From: Pseudomonas vlassakiae
GTDB lineage: Bacteria; Pseudomonadota; Gammaproteobacteria; Pseudomonadales; Pseudomonadaceae
Direction: 5' to 3'
Length of the DNA: 64,000 nucleotides
Assembly: GCF_014269035.2 (NCBI RefSeq)
Contig: NZ_JABWRP020000004.1
Location: 248,001-312,000 of the forward strand
Shown here: positions 40,531 through 49,267 of the stretch, piece by piece
How positions within the stretch are numbered: the stretch's first letter is position 1
How the letters are laid out: each line of letters begins with the position of its first letter
Translations under genes and position numbers: made by a program
Notes under the pieces: model-generated
Database searches by the model: none
What the model was told of the DNA's origin: nothing
The model's input: the letters and a program-made list of their open reading frames with translations, nothing else

Positions 40531-41205
40531 TCAGATTTCCAGCACCTGCGACGCGATCCCGAAGTACACCAGCACTCCCGCCGCATCGGCGACCGAGGTC
40601 ACCAGCGGACCACTGGCAGTCGCCGGGTCGAGCTTCAGGCGAGTGAACAGAAACGGCAGGCTCATGCCGATCAGGCTGCCGATCAGCACGATCACCAGCA
40701 TGCTGCTGGCCACGATCAATGCGACATCCGCGCCACCTCGCAATGCCCCCAGCGATGCCACCGCCAGGGCCATGGTGCCGCCGAGCGCCAGCGCCACCGC
40801 ACATTCGCGGCCGAGCATGCGCATCCAGTCGCGCATGACCACCTCCCCCGTCGCCAGCGCCCGCACCATCAGGGTGGCCGACTGCGCCCCGGCGTTGCCT
40901 CCGCTGTCGACCAGCAGGGGCAGGAAGAACACCAGTACGATATGCGCGGCAATAGTTTCTTCGAAGGCGGCAATACCGGCACCGGAAAACAGGTTTCCGA
41001 ACACCAGCAGCACCAGCCAGAGTACTCGCTTGCGGTACAACAGGCCGACAGTGGCATGGCGTAGATTGCCGACGTGATTGGTGATCGATGCACCTTTATG
41101 GAAGTCTTCGGTCGCCTCCTGGCGAAGCTTTTCCAAAGCTTCGCTGGCCTGGTCGCGCCCGAGCGGTTGATTACAGCGGATGCAGCTGGTGCAAATAGAG
41201 TACAT
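40531..41205 (-). CDS. MgtE-family divalent cation transporter, membrane domain only
   Basis: 224 residues, about half the usual MgtE length. Protein similarity begins at the linker region EATEDFHKG and covers the five-helix pore: FLPLLVDSGGNAGAQSATLMVRALATGEV is the MgtE selectivity region, and LDPATASGPLVTSVADAAGVLVYF the conserved last helix with its Asp. The cytosolic N domain and both CBS domains, which sense Mg2+ and gate classical MgtE, are missing. In their place are about 30 residues with CTSCIRC. The ATG at 41205 is preceded by GGAGACTCGC, so this looks like a real short gene rather than a fragment. Ion (Mg2+, Co2+ or other) unknown. Confidence 0.82.
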   Translation of the reverse strand: MYSICTSCIRCNQPLGRDQASEALEKLRQEATEDFHKGASITNHVGNLRHATVGLLYRKRVLWLVLLVFGNLFSGAGIAAFEETIAAHIVLVFFLPLLVDSGGNAGAQSATLMVRALATGEVVMRDWMRMLGRECAVALALGGTMALAVASLGALRGGADVALIVASSMLVIVLIGSLIGMSLPFLFTRLKLDPATASGPLVTSVADAAGVLVYFGIASQVLEI

Positions 41206-41684
41206 GCGAGTCTCCAGGCGCCGATGCAGGCACCCACGAGCCTCGAACCCAGGGGGTCAAGCCTTCGCAAGCCCTGGCGACGACGCGCTCAGTGCCAATT
41301 TGCAGGTTCGCGATGAACTGAAACTGGGAAGGTCCATTGAGGTGATTTCTCGTGAAGCCGCACATGCGGCGCGGCGGATGATAGCCAGTCCGGCTGGCGA
41401 GGTCTGCCTCGCGGGGGGTGTTTCGGACGCGCCCTACAAGCAGTCGGGAATCCATCCCAAACCACCGCCCAGACACATCTTCATTCCCTCTCCGCGCCAG
41501 CGGTGTAGAATCGGGCTATTCATCGCCAGTCATCCCCGGCGGGTTTATGAGCTCTGGCCAAGCACGCGGCGATCCCGCGCGGTCTTCGGCCCCATCCGTG
41601 CCAGTGGCAACCGGCCTGCGGCGCAAAGGACAAGAGAAGCTCACTCCCCTTTTTGTGACCTGATTAAGCCGCCAGGAGTGTTTC
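41206..41684. other. 479-base divergent region between the MgtE-like gene and ilvD
   Basis: No convincing gene. It holds the MgtE-like ribosome-binding site, a CCGCACATGCGG palindrome (41363-41374), and a TAGAAT hexamer (41506-41511) that could be an ilvD -10 but has no good -35. I could not fold it into a known Mg2+ riboswitch or an attenuator with branched-chain codons. Confidence 0.4.
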
Positions 41685-43526
41685 ATGCCTGATTACCGTT
41701 CCAAGACTTCCACCCAAGGCCGCAACATGGCCGGCGCCCGCGCCCTGTGGCGTGCCACCGGGATGAAGGACGAAGACTTCAAGAAACCGATCATCGCCAT
41801 CGCCAACTCGTTCACCCAGTTCGTCCCGGGCCACGTGCACCTGAAGGACCTGGGCCAGCTGGTCGCCCGCGAGATCGAACGCGCCGGTGGCGTGGCCAAG
41901 GAATTCAACACCATCGCCGTCGATGACGGCATCGCCATGGGCCATGACGGCATGCTCTACTCGCTGCCGAGCCGCGAGATCATCGCCGACGCCGTCGAGT
42001 ACATGGTCAACGCCCACTGCGCCGACGCCATTGTCTGCATCTCCAACTGCGACAAGATCACCCCCGGCATGCTGATGGCCGCCCTGCGCCTGAACATCCC
42101 GGTGATCTTCGTCTCCGGCGGCCCGATGGAAGCCGGCAAGACCAAGCTGGCCAGCCACGGCCTGGACCTGGTCGATGCCATGGTCATCGCCGCCGACTCC
42201 ACTGCCAGTGACGAGAAGGTCGCCGAGTACGAGCGCAGCGCCTGCCCGACCTGCGGTTCGTGCTCCGGCATGTTCACCGCCAACTCGATGAACTGCCTGA
42301 CCGAAGCCTTAGGTCTCGCCCTGCCGGGCAACGGTTCGACCCTGGCCACTCACGCCGACCGCGAGCAGCTGTTCCTTACTGCAGGCCGCACCATCGTCGA
42401 GTTGTGCAAGCGCTACTACCAGGAAAACGACGAGTCGGTGCTGCCGCGCAGCATCGCCAACTTCAAGGCGTTCGAGAACGCCATGATGCTGGACATCGCC
42501 ATGGGCGGTTCGACCAACACCATCCTGCACCTGCTGGCTGCAGCCCAGGAAGGTGAAGTCGAGTTCGACCTGCGCGACATCGACCGCCTGTCGCGCAAGG
42601 TACCGCAGCTGTGCAAGGTGGCGCCGAACATCCAGAAGTACCACATGGAAGACGTGCACCGCGCGGGTGGCATTTTCAGCATCCTCGGTTCGCTGGCCCG
42701 TGGCGGCCTGCTGCACACCGACCTGCCGACCGTGCACAGCCGCAGCATGGAAGAAGCCATCGCCAAGTGGGACATCACCCAGACCGATGACGAAGCCGTG
42801 CACACCTTCTTCAAGGCAGGCCCGGCCGGCATCCCGACCCAGACCGCGTTCAGCCAGTCGACCCGTTGGGAAACCCTCGACGACGACCGTGAAAACGGCT
42901 GTATCCGCAGCTTCGAGCACGCCTACTCGCAAGAAGGCGGCCTGGCCGTGCTGTACGGCAACATCGCCCTGGATGGCTGCGTGGTGAAAACCGCCGGCGT
43001 CGACGAGTCGATCCACGTCTTCGAAGGCACCGCGAAGATCTTCGAAAGCCAGGACAGCGCCGTGCGTGGCATCCTCGCCGACGAAGTGAAGGCCGGCGAC
43101 ATCGTGATCATCCGTTACGAAGGCCCTAAAGGCGGCCCGGGCATGCAAGAGATGCTCTACCCGACCTCGTACCTGAAGTCCAAGGGCCTGGGCAAGGCCT
43201 GCGCCCTGCTCACCGACGGCCGCTTCTCCGGCGGTACTTCGGGCCTGTCGATCGGCCACGCCTCGCCGGAAGCCGCTGCTGGCGGCGCCATCGGCCTGGT
43301 GCGCGACGGCGACAAGGTGCTGATCGACATCCCCAACCGTTCGATCAACCTGCTGGTCAGCGACGAAGAGCTGGCACACCGGCGCATCGAGCAGGACAAG
43401 AAAGGCTGGAGGCCGGCTGAAGTGCGCCCACGCAAGGTGACCACCGCACTGAAGGCCTACGCCCTGCTGGCGACCAGTGCCGACAAGGGTGCTGTGCGTA
43501 ACAAGGCGATGCTCGAAGGGCTGTGA
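41685..43526 (+). CDS. ilvD: Dihydroxy-acid dehydratase
   Basis: Fe-S enzyme making the 2-keto acids of valine and isoleucine synthesis. 613 residues, standard length. Cluster cysteines lie in [10 protein letters not shown] (Cys122) and [11 protein letters not shown] (187-193). The [19 protein letters not shown] and [20 protein letters not shown] motifs are intact. The ATG at 41685 follows CCAGGAGTGTTTC. It ends in a strong terminator that is also the downstream border of the dar cassette. Confidence 0.98.
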   Translation: MPDYRSKTSTQGRNMAGARALWRATGMKDEDFKKPIIAIANSFTQFVPGHVHLKDLGQLVAREIERAGGVAKEFNTIAVDDGIAMGHDGMLYSLPSREIIADAVEYMVNAHCADAIVCISNCDKITPGMLMAALRLNIPVIFVSGGPMEAGKTKLASHGLDLVDAMVIAADSTASDEKVAEYERSACPTCGSCSGMFTANSMNCLTEALGLALPGNGSTLATHADREQLFLTAGRTIVELCKRYYQENDESVLPRSIANFKAFENAMMLDIAMGGSTNTILHLLAAAQEGEVEFDLRDIDRLSRKVPQLCKVAPNIQKYHMEDVHRAGGIFSILGSLARGGLLHTDLPTVHSRSMEEAIAKWDITQTDDEAVHTFFKAGPAGIPTQTAFSQSTRWETLDDDRENGCIRSFEHAYSQEGGLAVLYGNIALDGCVVKTAGVDESIHVFEGTAKIFESQDSAVRGILADEVKAGDIVIIRYEGPKGGPGMQEMLYPTSYLKSKGLGKACALLTDGRFSGGTSGLSIGHASPEAAAGGAIGLVRDGDKVLIDIPNRSINLLVSDEELAHRRIEQDKKGWRPAEVRPRKVTTALKAYALLATSADKGAVRNKAMLEGL

Positions 43527-43540
43527 GGCTCTGACCGCAT

Positions 43541-43575
43541 AAAAAAACCGGCGCCTGGAGCGCCGGTTTTTTTTT
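43541..43575. terminator. Bidirectional terminator between ilvD and darG
   Basis: A7, arms ACCGGCGC/GCGCCGGT with a 5-base loop, then T9. It sits 12 bases before the end of darG and can stop transcripts from both sides. Confidence 0.9.
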
Positions 43576-43587
43576 GTTCATTAATGA

Positions 43588-44676
43588 TCAATGAAGCGAG
43601 GCGGCTGAGCCAGAGCGAAACATTGACAGCTTGTGAAGAGCGATCCCAAGTGACTCATCATCGAACAATTTGCTTTTTCGAGCAGCGGCACCAGCCCCTC
43701 CAGACCAACTTTTCAGATGTTCGCGAACTGCCGGGACTGTCGGTTCTACACCATCCACATGCAAAAGCCAATCAACAGTGGCCAGTAGCTCCATACCAAA
43801 GGGAGACTCGAAACCATCGATCAAATCAGCCGTGAATTCCAACGCTGGCAAATAGGCCTTGGCTTCACTGTTCAAATACGCCTGCACAAATGACTTGCGC
43901 CCCTCATCAAACCAGATCACGTCCAGAGGGCCTGCATCGCTGATCCGCTTTCCGCAGTGCAAATAGCTGCCATCAAGGTTATCTAGCAGGTGCTCAAGTC
44001 GGTTCGCGTAAGGGCCATACTTATGAGCAACAAACTTCAACGCCAATGGGTTAATGCCTGGCGTGAATCGCTCGATTGATCGCTCCAGAAACCAGGCAAG
44101 CTTCTGGACTTCGAGCAAGCTGCACTCCATGCCAAGCACCCAGTAGCGGCGCACCAGCTCTGCAATCAAGGCTCGAGCCGGGGTTAGCTCCTCAACACCA
44201 CTGCGTTTGGAAACGTTTTGATAATTTGCCGTGGGCTCGAAAACAAGAATATCCGCATCCAGATCATTCAGAACGCTCTGAATCTGTTCTCGCACCACAG
44301 CCCAAGGCAACCCTCCGTTGCCAGCGCCAAGGGGAGGGATAGCAATCGATGCCACTTGGTTTTCGACAATGAAGTTGCGCAAATCATGGAGACCATCGAC
44401 GATCCAGCCAATTTGCGAGGGTGAACGCCAGTGCTGCTTGGTTGGAAAATTCACAATCCAGCGCGGCCCGTCCAGCTCACGTACTTCAGTGACAAACATC
44501 TTCCCGGTAACTACTTCTTTCGCTTTGCAGGCAGCAGCATACTGGCGATAGTTCTCGGCAAAACGCTCCTTGAACATCAGCGCAATACCCTTCCCCATCA
44601 CCCCTACGGTGTTGACTGTATTAACCAGCGCTTCGGCCTTGGCCTCCAGCAGGTTACCTTGCATAAAGCGAATCAT
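43588..44676 (-). CDS. darG: DarG-type antitoxin: ADP-ribosyl-DNA glycohydrolase macrodomain plus toxin-neutralising C-domain
   Basis: 362 residues from the ATG at 44676 ([20 protein letters not shown]), the standard DarG start; a GTG 12 bases upstream is less likely. Residues 1-155 are a macrodomain with [13 protein letters not shown] (19-33), the FPTKQHWR segment whose Lys80 aligns with the catalytic lysine of Thermus DarG, and [13 protein letters not shown] (113-125). Residues about 165-362 match the DarG C-terminal region ([31 protein letters not shown]), which resembles Panacea/SocA antitoxin folds. In known systems it both removes ADP-ribose from DNA and binds the toxin. Last gene of the cassette; its ATG overlaps the preceding stop (TGATG). 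Confidence 0.9.
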   Translation of the reverse strand: MIRFMQGNLLEAKAEALVNTVNTVGVMGKGIALMFKERFAENYRQYAAACKAKEVVTGKMFVTEVRELDGPRWIVNFPTKQHWRSPSQIGWIVDGLHDLRNFIVENQVASIAIPPLGAGNGGLPWAVVREQIQSVLNDLDADILVFEPTANYQNVSKRSGVEELTPARALIAELVRRYWVLGMECSLLEVQKLAWFLERSIERFTPGINPLALKFVAHKYGPYANRLEHLLDNLDGSYLHCGKRISDAGPLDVIWFDEGRKSFVQAYLNSEAKAYLPALEFTADLIDGFESPFGMELLATVDWLLHVDGVEPTVPAVREHLKSWSGGAGAAARKSKLFDDESLGIALHKLSMFRSGSAASLH

Positions 44677-45317
44677 CAGAAGTACCACCTAGGGCGAGCA
44701 TATACCGGGAGATTCAGCTGACGCTGCTGAACCTCCTTGTCGACACGACTCTTCAAAGCTTCGTTGTAGCAGACAATGCCCAGAAGGCCAGCGACCGGGA
44801 CATGTCCATGGATAAGGGCCTCAGCCTGATAACGTTCCATTTTTCGAGGGTCATCAGGATCACGTTTGAAGTCCCTGCGCTGCAAAATCTCCCAATCGAT
44901 CTTGTCCAGCTGCGTGAGGTCGCTGTAGTAGCCAGCCCAATGCGGGTAGGCATGGGCGTCCGTGAAGACAAACCGCAGACCTAGCGACTGCGCATGGTAC
45001 AGGCTGGAGACAAGAATCACGATCTCTTCGTTCCGCCGCTGAGGAACGCCCCACCCCGATTGGATGTTCTTCATCATCACGGAGAACGGGGTGAAGTAGA
45101 AGGGAACATAATCAGACAATGTACCACCTGGAGAGACAGGCACGACCCTGTGGCTTCGCTTGTCTATGAGGTCAGGATTACCAATGCTCACGTAGTGCCC
45201 CGAACGACGGTCGGACGACATGGGGAATAGACCGTTATCCAGCAGCCAGCCCAGGTTGTCTCGGTGCACGATTCGCCAAATCAGCGCTTTGGAAGCGTTC
45301 AGGTTGCTGTAAAGCAT
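44676..45317 (-). CDS. darT: DarT-family (DUF4433) DNA ADP-ribosyltransferase toxin
   Basis: 213 residues. NAD-site elements: [14 protein letters not shown] (His18, Asn21), [12 protein letters not shown] (46-57), [13 protein letters not shown] (70-82), and the catalytic Glu166 in [14 protein letters not shown], matching the DarT fold. DarT enzymes attach ADP-ribose to bases of single-stranded DNA and block replication; such systems act in phage defence. At the position where many DarTs have Arg (FYFxPRS) this protein has Phe, which suggests a distinct DarT subfamily. Both ends overlap its neighbours by one base (TGATG). Base composition is AT-richer than the core genome. Confidence 0.87.
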   Translation of the reverse strand: MLYSNLNASKALIWRIVHRDNLGWLLDNGLFPMSSDRRSGHYVSIGNPDLIDKRSHRVVPVSPGGTLSDYVPFYFTPFSVMMKNIQSGWGVPQRRNEEIVILVSSLYHAQSLGLRFVFTDAHAYPHWAGYYSDLTQLDKIDWEILQRRDFKRDPDDPRKMERYQAEALIHGHVPVAGLLGIVCYNEALKSRVDKEVQQRQLNLPVYARPRWYF

Positions 45318-45886
45318 CAGGAGAACATGGCTCTCATGACCTTGACCTCAGTGCCAACCTTGCTACCCCTGTTAGCGTTCACCGCTTCAGCAACCTCTTC
45401 TGAAGGAACAAAAATCATGAAGAACGATGCTGCCGGCACCGCATGCGGAGACAGACACTCTGCCATGCATACGTTCTTGCAGTCTTGGTCTTGATAGTCA
45501 CGTCTGTTCATCATTTGCCAGTCTATAGCAGCAAAGCCTGCATGGTAATCGAGAAGCCTGAATTCCGTGCCTGCCAAAGGGTGACAAGGAATGACCTTCC
45601 AGTTAGCACGCTCCGCCAAGGATCGGCGAACTGTGATTAAGACAAATTGCTTGTGAAAGTGATCGCGCTGAACACGCCCGTCAAAGGGGTTGCGAGCAAA
45701 CCAGTGGAATGGAACGTAGTTCTCCAAGCCGTGAGTTCCACGCCCTTTGATGATTTCTCGGTCAGCCACATCATGAAAGCCTGTCAGCTGAGAACGAGGC
45801 AGCAAACCATGCTCGAAAATAGAAGGGATATTCTCCAGACTTGTCAGGTGATAGAGCAGCTTACCGCTTTGGATTTCCTCAGGCAT
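45317..45886 (-). CDS. Second, divergent DarT-like (DUF4433) protein
   Basis: 189 residues from the ATG at 45886, which has an AAGGA site 7 bases upstream; a TTG at 45907 is less likely. It shows the DarT outline in order: LLYHLTSLENIPSIFEHGLL (His13, Asn19), a basic DVADREIIKGRG segment, ENYVPFHWFARNPF (56-67, with Arg65), IDWQMMNRRDY, and VCMAECLSPHAVP with candidate catalytic Glu143. The IDW-RRD-E-VP run parallels the neighbouring DarT. Length and the HWFARNPF loop set it apart. First gene of the three-gene unit. It could be a second toxin with another base preference, or a helper. Confidence 0.78.
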   Translation of the reverse strand: MPEEIQSGKLLYHLTSLENIPSIFEHGLLPRSQLTGFHDVADREIIKGRGTHGLENYVPFHWFARNPFDGRVQRDHFHKQFVLITVRRSLAERANWKVIPCHPLAGTEFRLLDYHAGFAAIDWQMMNRRDYQDQDCKNVCMAECLSPHAVPAASFFMIFVPSEEVAEAVNANRGSKVGTEVKVMRAMFS

Positions 45887-45908
45887 TTCCCTATCCTTGG
45901 ATGGCAAA

Positions 45909-45917
45909 AAGATACCA
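45909..45917 (-). promoter_or_regulatory. Possible extended -10 promoter of the dar cassette
   Basis: TGGTATCTT on the minus strand, about 23 bases before the first DarT-like ATG. A start site near 45902 would exclude the upstream TTG start. No clear -35. Read-through from the pchP-like gene on the same strand is an alternative, as no terminator is seen between them. Confidence 0.3.
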
Positions 45918-45961
45918 TTTAGCCATTAGCGTAGCTGCTCATTCTGATTTCTGACTGAGAT

Positions 45962-47017
45962 CTACTGAATCTGCTCCGGTGTCACGATCACCCAGTTCTT
46001 GTCGGCCGTCACCGGCAACCCTTCCTTGGCCTGCGCCGCCGCGTGCTTCGCGATCATGCCGTTCAACTGGTCCATGTACTTGGCCTTGCGATTTATCCAC
46101 AGGTGGATGCCGCCCTTGTTCACATCCACGCCATGGAACTGCATGTAACCATCACTGGTTGGGGTATCGCCGCCCACCAACACTGGCTTTTTCCATTCGT
46201 CGATGTAGGTCAGGATCGCCGCCTGCTTGCCTGCCATCCAGGTGGCCGGGGTCCACAGGTAAGGCGTCAGCTCCAGCCCTTCGTTGGCCTTGGCGTCATA
46301 TTGCCCGGCGCTGATCTGCTTGCGCGCCGTGGTCAGCTGGCCGTTGGCGCGGTCCTTGAGCAACAGGCTGACACCAATCACGTTCTGCGGTTTGACGTTG
46401 TAGCCGTACTTGGGGTCGGAAGCGACCATGCGCACCAGCTCTTCGGAGGCTGCCGAGATCACGTAGACCTCGATGCCGTTCTCCATCAGCTTGTTGTACA
46501 GCTCGGCCTGGCCGGTGAAGACCTTCGGCGGCTGTACCTCGATGGCCTTGACCTGGTCGCCTTCGAAGTAGGTGCTGGGGATTGGCTTGTTCAAGGCCAT
46601 CATCTCATCGACCTGAGCCTTGAGCTCCTTGAGGGTGAAGCCTGCAAACACCTGCGCGACCCATGGGTAGCAGACCATGTCGTCGATCTCGCACAGCCGG
46701 TAGTAGTAACTGAACAGGCTTTCCTTGTGCTCGGCCGTGTCCTTGAACGGGATCAGCTTGAGTGACGGGTCGAGTTTGTCGCGGGTCAGCAGGCCCTTGT
46801 TTTCCATGAACGGCAGCAGCGCTTCTTCGAGGTCGTAGCGGTAGCTGGTGTTGTCCATGTCGAAGACGGCGTAGTTACCTTTGTTGGCATTGGCGGCAAT
46901 CATCGCGTCGAGCTGTCTGGCGGCATCAGCAGGCCAATGCTTGAGTTCGGTGGCGAAGCTTTCGACACTGAACAGCAGGGACAAACCCAGGGCGAGGGCT
47001 TTCGGAGCGAACTTCAT
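45962..47017 (-). CDS. pchP: Exported HAD-family phosphatase, phosphorylcholine phosphatase-like
   Basis: 351 residues with a signal peptide ([22 protein letters not shown]). HAD motif I is DMDNT at 53-57, motif II lies in [11 protein letters not shown], and motif III/IV lies in [11 protein letters not shown]. The DMDNT form and periplasmic location match PchP of P. aeruginosa, which releases choline from phosphorylcholine. Other phosphoserine-phosphatase-like HAD proteins share these motifs, so substrate is not certain. Divergent from the cystine transporter. Confidence 0.75.
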   Translation of the reverse strand: MKFAPKALALGLSLLFSVESFATELKHWPADAARQLDAMIAANANKGNYAVFDMDNTSYRYDLEEALLPFMENKGLLTRDKLDPSLKLIPFKDTAEHKESLFSYYYRLCEIDDMVCYPWVAQVFAGFTLKELKAQVDEMMALNKPIPSTYFEGDQVKAIEVQPPKVFTGQAELYNKLMENGIEVYVISAASEELVRMVASDPKYGYNVKPQNVIGVSLLLKDRANGQLTTARKQISAGQYDAKANEGLELTPYLWTPATWMAGKQAAILTYIDEWKKPVLVGGDTPTSDGYMQFHGVDVNKGGIHLWINRKAKYMDQLNGMIAKHAAAQAKEGLPVTADKNWVIVTPEQIQ

Positions 47018-47140
47018 GTGCGAATCTCCTGAAATGACCCAGAAAAACTAGTGCAACATGCGCCGATTCCTGCCTCTCACAACGACCCTGACAGAACCAT
47101 AAACGTCGTGTTCATTGCTATCCGCGACAGCCTGTTATTC

Positions 47141-47175
47141 CATATACGACTAAGCAAATTACTTATGGATATAAA
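47141..47175 (+). promoter_or_regulatory. Candidate regulatory region of the cystine transporter
   Basis: TAAG-N7-CTTA (47151-47165) lies inside an outer CCATA...TATGG pair. It is followed immediately by TATAAA (47170-47175), a -10-like hexamer with no -35. An activator-dependent promoter, perhaps CysB-controlled given the gene, is inferred. Confidence 0.35.
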
Positions 47176-47259
47176 TTCGTTTCTTTTCAGGCTGTTAGCA
47201 TTTCCGTTCGCAATCGCTCACCAGAGGCGATGCCTCTTCTGCTTTTTCCTGGAGCTTCA

Positions 47260-48651
47260 ATGAATCTGCCGCTGTCCCTCAACCTGCTGGCGTTCCTGGC
47301 CCTGCTGCTAGGCCTGGCGCAAACCGGCCGCACCGATTGGAGCCTGGCCAAGAAAGTCCTGCTGGGCCTGGCACTGGGCGTCGCGTTCGGCTTGGCCCTG
47401 CACAGCATCTACGGCGCCGGCCACCCGGTACTCAAGGCCACTATCAGCTGGCTGGACCTGGTCGGCAACGGCTACGTCGGCCTGCTGCAGATGATCGTCA
47501 TGCCGCTGATCTTCGCCTCGATCCTCAGCGCCGTGGCCCGTTTGCACAATGCGTCGTCGCTCGGCCGCATCAGCGTGCTGAGCATTGGTACCCTGCTGGT
47601 GACCACGGCCATCGCCGCCTTGATCGGTATCGTCCTGGCCAACCTGTTCGGCCTGAGCGCCGATGGCCTGGTGGCCGGCGCCCAGGAAAGCGCGCGCATG
47701 CAGGTTATCCACAGCGACTACGCAGGCAAGGTTGCCGACCTGAATATCCCGCAGCTGCTGCTGTCGTTCATCCCCAGCAACCCGGTTGGTGACCTGGCAC
47801 GGGCCAAGCCGACTTCGATCATCAGCGTGGTGATCTTTGCCGTGTTCGTTGGCCTGGCCGCACTGCAGCTGATCAAGGACGACGCCGAGAAGGGTGAGCG
47901 CGCCCTGCCGGCCATCGATACCCTGCAGGCTTGGGTAATGCGCCTGGTACGGGTGGTGATGAAGCTCACCCCCTATGGCGTACTGGCGCTGATGACCAAG
48001 GTAGTGGCCAGTTCGAACCTGGAAGACATCCTCAAGCTGGGTAGCTTCGTGGTGGTGTCGTACCTGGGCCTGGCCTTGATGTTCGTGGTCCATGGCATCA
48101 TTCTCGCCGTCACGGGCGTGAGCCCGCTGCGCTTCTATCGCAAGGTCTGGCCAGTGCTGACCTTTGCCTTCACCAGCCGCTCCAGCGCCGCGAGCATCCC
48201 ATTGAACATCGAGGCGCAGACGCGTCGCCTGGGTGTGCCGCAGTCGATTGCCAGCTTCAGTGCATCGTTCGGCACCACCATTGGCCAGAACGGCTGCGCG
48301 GGCCTGTATCCAGCCATGTTGGCGGTGATGGTAGCGCCAGCGGTGGGCATCGATACCTTCGACCCGCTGTGGATCGCGACCTTGGTGGCGATCGTGACGC
48401 TGAGTTCGGCGGGCGTGGCTGGCGTCGGAGGTGGTGCAACCTTCGCCGCGCTGATCGTGCTGCCGGCCATGGGCTTGCCGGTCGAGCTGGTGGCGCTGCT
48501 GATTTCAGTGGAGCCGCTGATCGACATGGGCCGCACGGCGTTGAACGTGAATGGGTCGATGACGGCGGGCGTGGTGACCAGCCAACTGCTGAAAGAGACC
48601 GACAAGGCAGTGCTGGCCGGCGATGAGCATGCCGAGCTGAGCCATAGCTGA
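47260..48651 (+). CDS. tcyP: L-cystine/cation symporter (TcyP/YdjN family)
   Basis: 463-residue DAACS-family inner-membrane carrier importing cystine for sulfur nutrition. About nine hydrophobic segments. The family landmarks are [17 protein letters not shown], the serine-rich re-entrant loop [33 protein letters not shown] and the ion/substrate helix ALNVNGSM. The length equals that of E. coli YdjN. The ATG at 47260 follows CTGGAGCTTCA; the longer frame is ignored. Other DAACS members move dicarboxylates; the SRSSAA loop and length favour cystine. Confidence 0.83.
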   Translation: MNLPLSLNLLAFLALLLGLAQTGRTDWSLAKKVLLGLALGVAFGLALHSIYGAGHPVLKATISWLDLVGNGYVGLLQMIVMPLIFASILSAVARLHNASSLGRISVLSIGTLLVTTAIAALIGIVLANLFGLSADGLVAGAQESARMQVIHSDYAGKVADLNIPQLLLSFIPSNPVGDLARAKPTSIISVVIFAVFVGLAALQLIKDDAEKGERALPAIDTLQAWVMRLVRVVMKLTPYGVLALMTKVVASSNLEDILKLGSFVVVSYLGLALMFVVHGIILAVTGVSPLRFYRKVWPVLTFAFTSRSSAASIPLNIEAQTRRLGVPQSIASFSASFGTTIGQNGCAGLYPAMLAVMVAPAVGIDTFDPLWIATLVAIVTLSSAGVAGVGGGATFAALIVLPAMGLPVELVALLISVEPLIDMGRTALNVNGSMTAGVVTSQLLKETDKAVLAGDEHAELSHS

Positions 48652-48659
48652 CGACAATC

Positions 48660-48678
48660 GGGGCCGCCGGGCGGCCCC
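48660..48678. terminator. GC hairpin between convergent tcyP and folA
   Basis: GGGGCCGC/GCGGCCCC with a 3-base loop. No good T-tract; the position suggests a shared transcription end. Confidence 0.45.
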
Positions 48679-48685
48679 AAACCGC

Positions 48686-49201
48686 TCAAACCTTGTCCCA
48701 GACCTCGAAGTGATAGGCAGGCTTGCCTTCTTCGGCCTGGGCCTCGCTCGACACCAACGTCCACTGGCTTTGGTCAAACGCGGGAAACCAGGCATCCCCT
48801 TCCGGCGACAGTTCGACCCGCGTCAGGTACATCCGGCTCACCAGCCCTTTCTCCAGCGCCTGCCCATAGAGCTGCGCCCCGCCAATCAGCATCAGCTCGC
48901 CGACGCCCTGCTCACGTGCCCACTGCTCGGCCCGGGCCACCGCCGCCTCCAGCGAGGCGTACACCTCGGCCCCGACCAGTTCCAGACCGGCCTGCCGGCT
49001 GACCACGATGTTCAACCGCCCCGGCAACGGCCGGCCCAGCGAATCCCAGGTCTTGCGCCCCATGATGATCGGCTTGCCCAGGGTGGTGGCCTTGAAGTAC
49101 TTGAAGTCCCCCGGCAGGTGCCAGGGCATGGAGTTGTCGATGCCGATCACGCGATTTTCGGCGTGAGCCGCGATCAGGCTGAGGGGGAGTGATGTATTCA
49201 T
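48686..49201 (-). CDS. folA: Dihydrofolate reductase
   Basis: NADPH-dependent reduction of dihydrofolate, required for thymidylate and purine synthesis. 171 residues from the ATG at 49201. IAAHAENRVIGIDNSMPWHLPGDFKYF holds the Met20 loop and the catalytic acidic residue (Asp in PGDFKYF). GRKTWDSLGRPLPGRLNIV binds cofactor; LIGGAQLYGQAL is the conserved Gly-Gly region. The longer open frame upstream is antisense to the DUF2868 gene. thyA, its metabolic partner, is 11 kb away. Confidence 0.96.
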   Translation of the reverse strand: MNTSLPLSLIAAHAENRVIGIDNSMPWHLPGDFKYFKATTLGKPIIMGRKTWDSLGRPLPGRLNIVVSRQAGLELVGAEVYASLEAAVARAEQWAREQGVGELMLIGGAQLYGQALEKGLVSRMYLTRVELSPEGDAWFPAFDQSQWTLVSSEAQAEEGKPAYHFEVWDKV

Positions 49202-49267
49202 GCCAGCGAGGATAGCACCCGGCGTGTGGGTTATGCTTCTGCCCTGAACCACGCAATGGAAGACCTT

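Noticed and set aside
41171..41476. 101-residue minus-strand frame upstream of the MgtE-like gene
   Set aside because: It overlaps the real start in another frame, lacks a ribosome-binding site and resembles no family.
41206..41684. Possible Mg2+ riboswitch before the MgtE-like gene or leader-peptide attenuator before ilvD
   Set aside because: I could not find the conserved elements of known Mg2+ switches or an ORF rich in Ile/Val/Leu codons followed by alternative stems.
43541..43575. Possible attachment site at the left end of the dar cassette
   Set aside because: The palindrome is a normal intrinsic terminator, and I found no matching repeat near 45.9 kb.
45887..45907. TTG start for the first DarT-like gene
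   Set aside because: The ATG at 45886 has an AAGGA site at ideal spacing, and the proposed -10 would place the transcript start next to the TTG.
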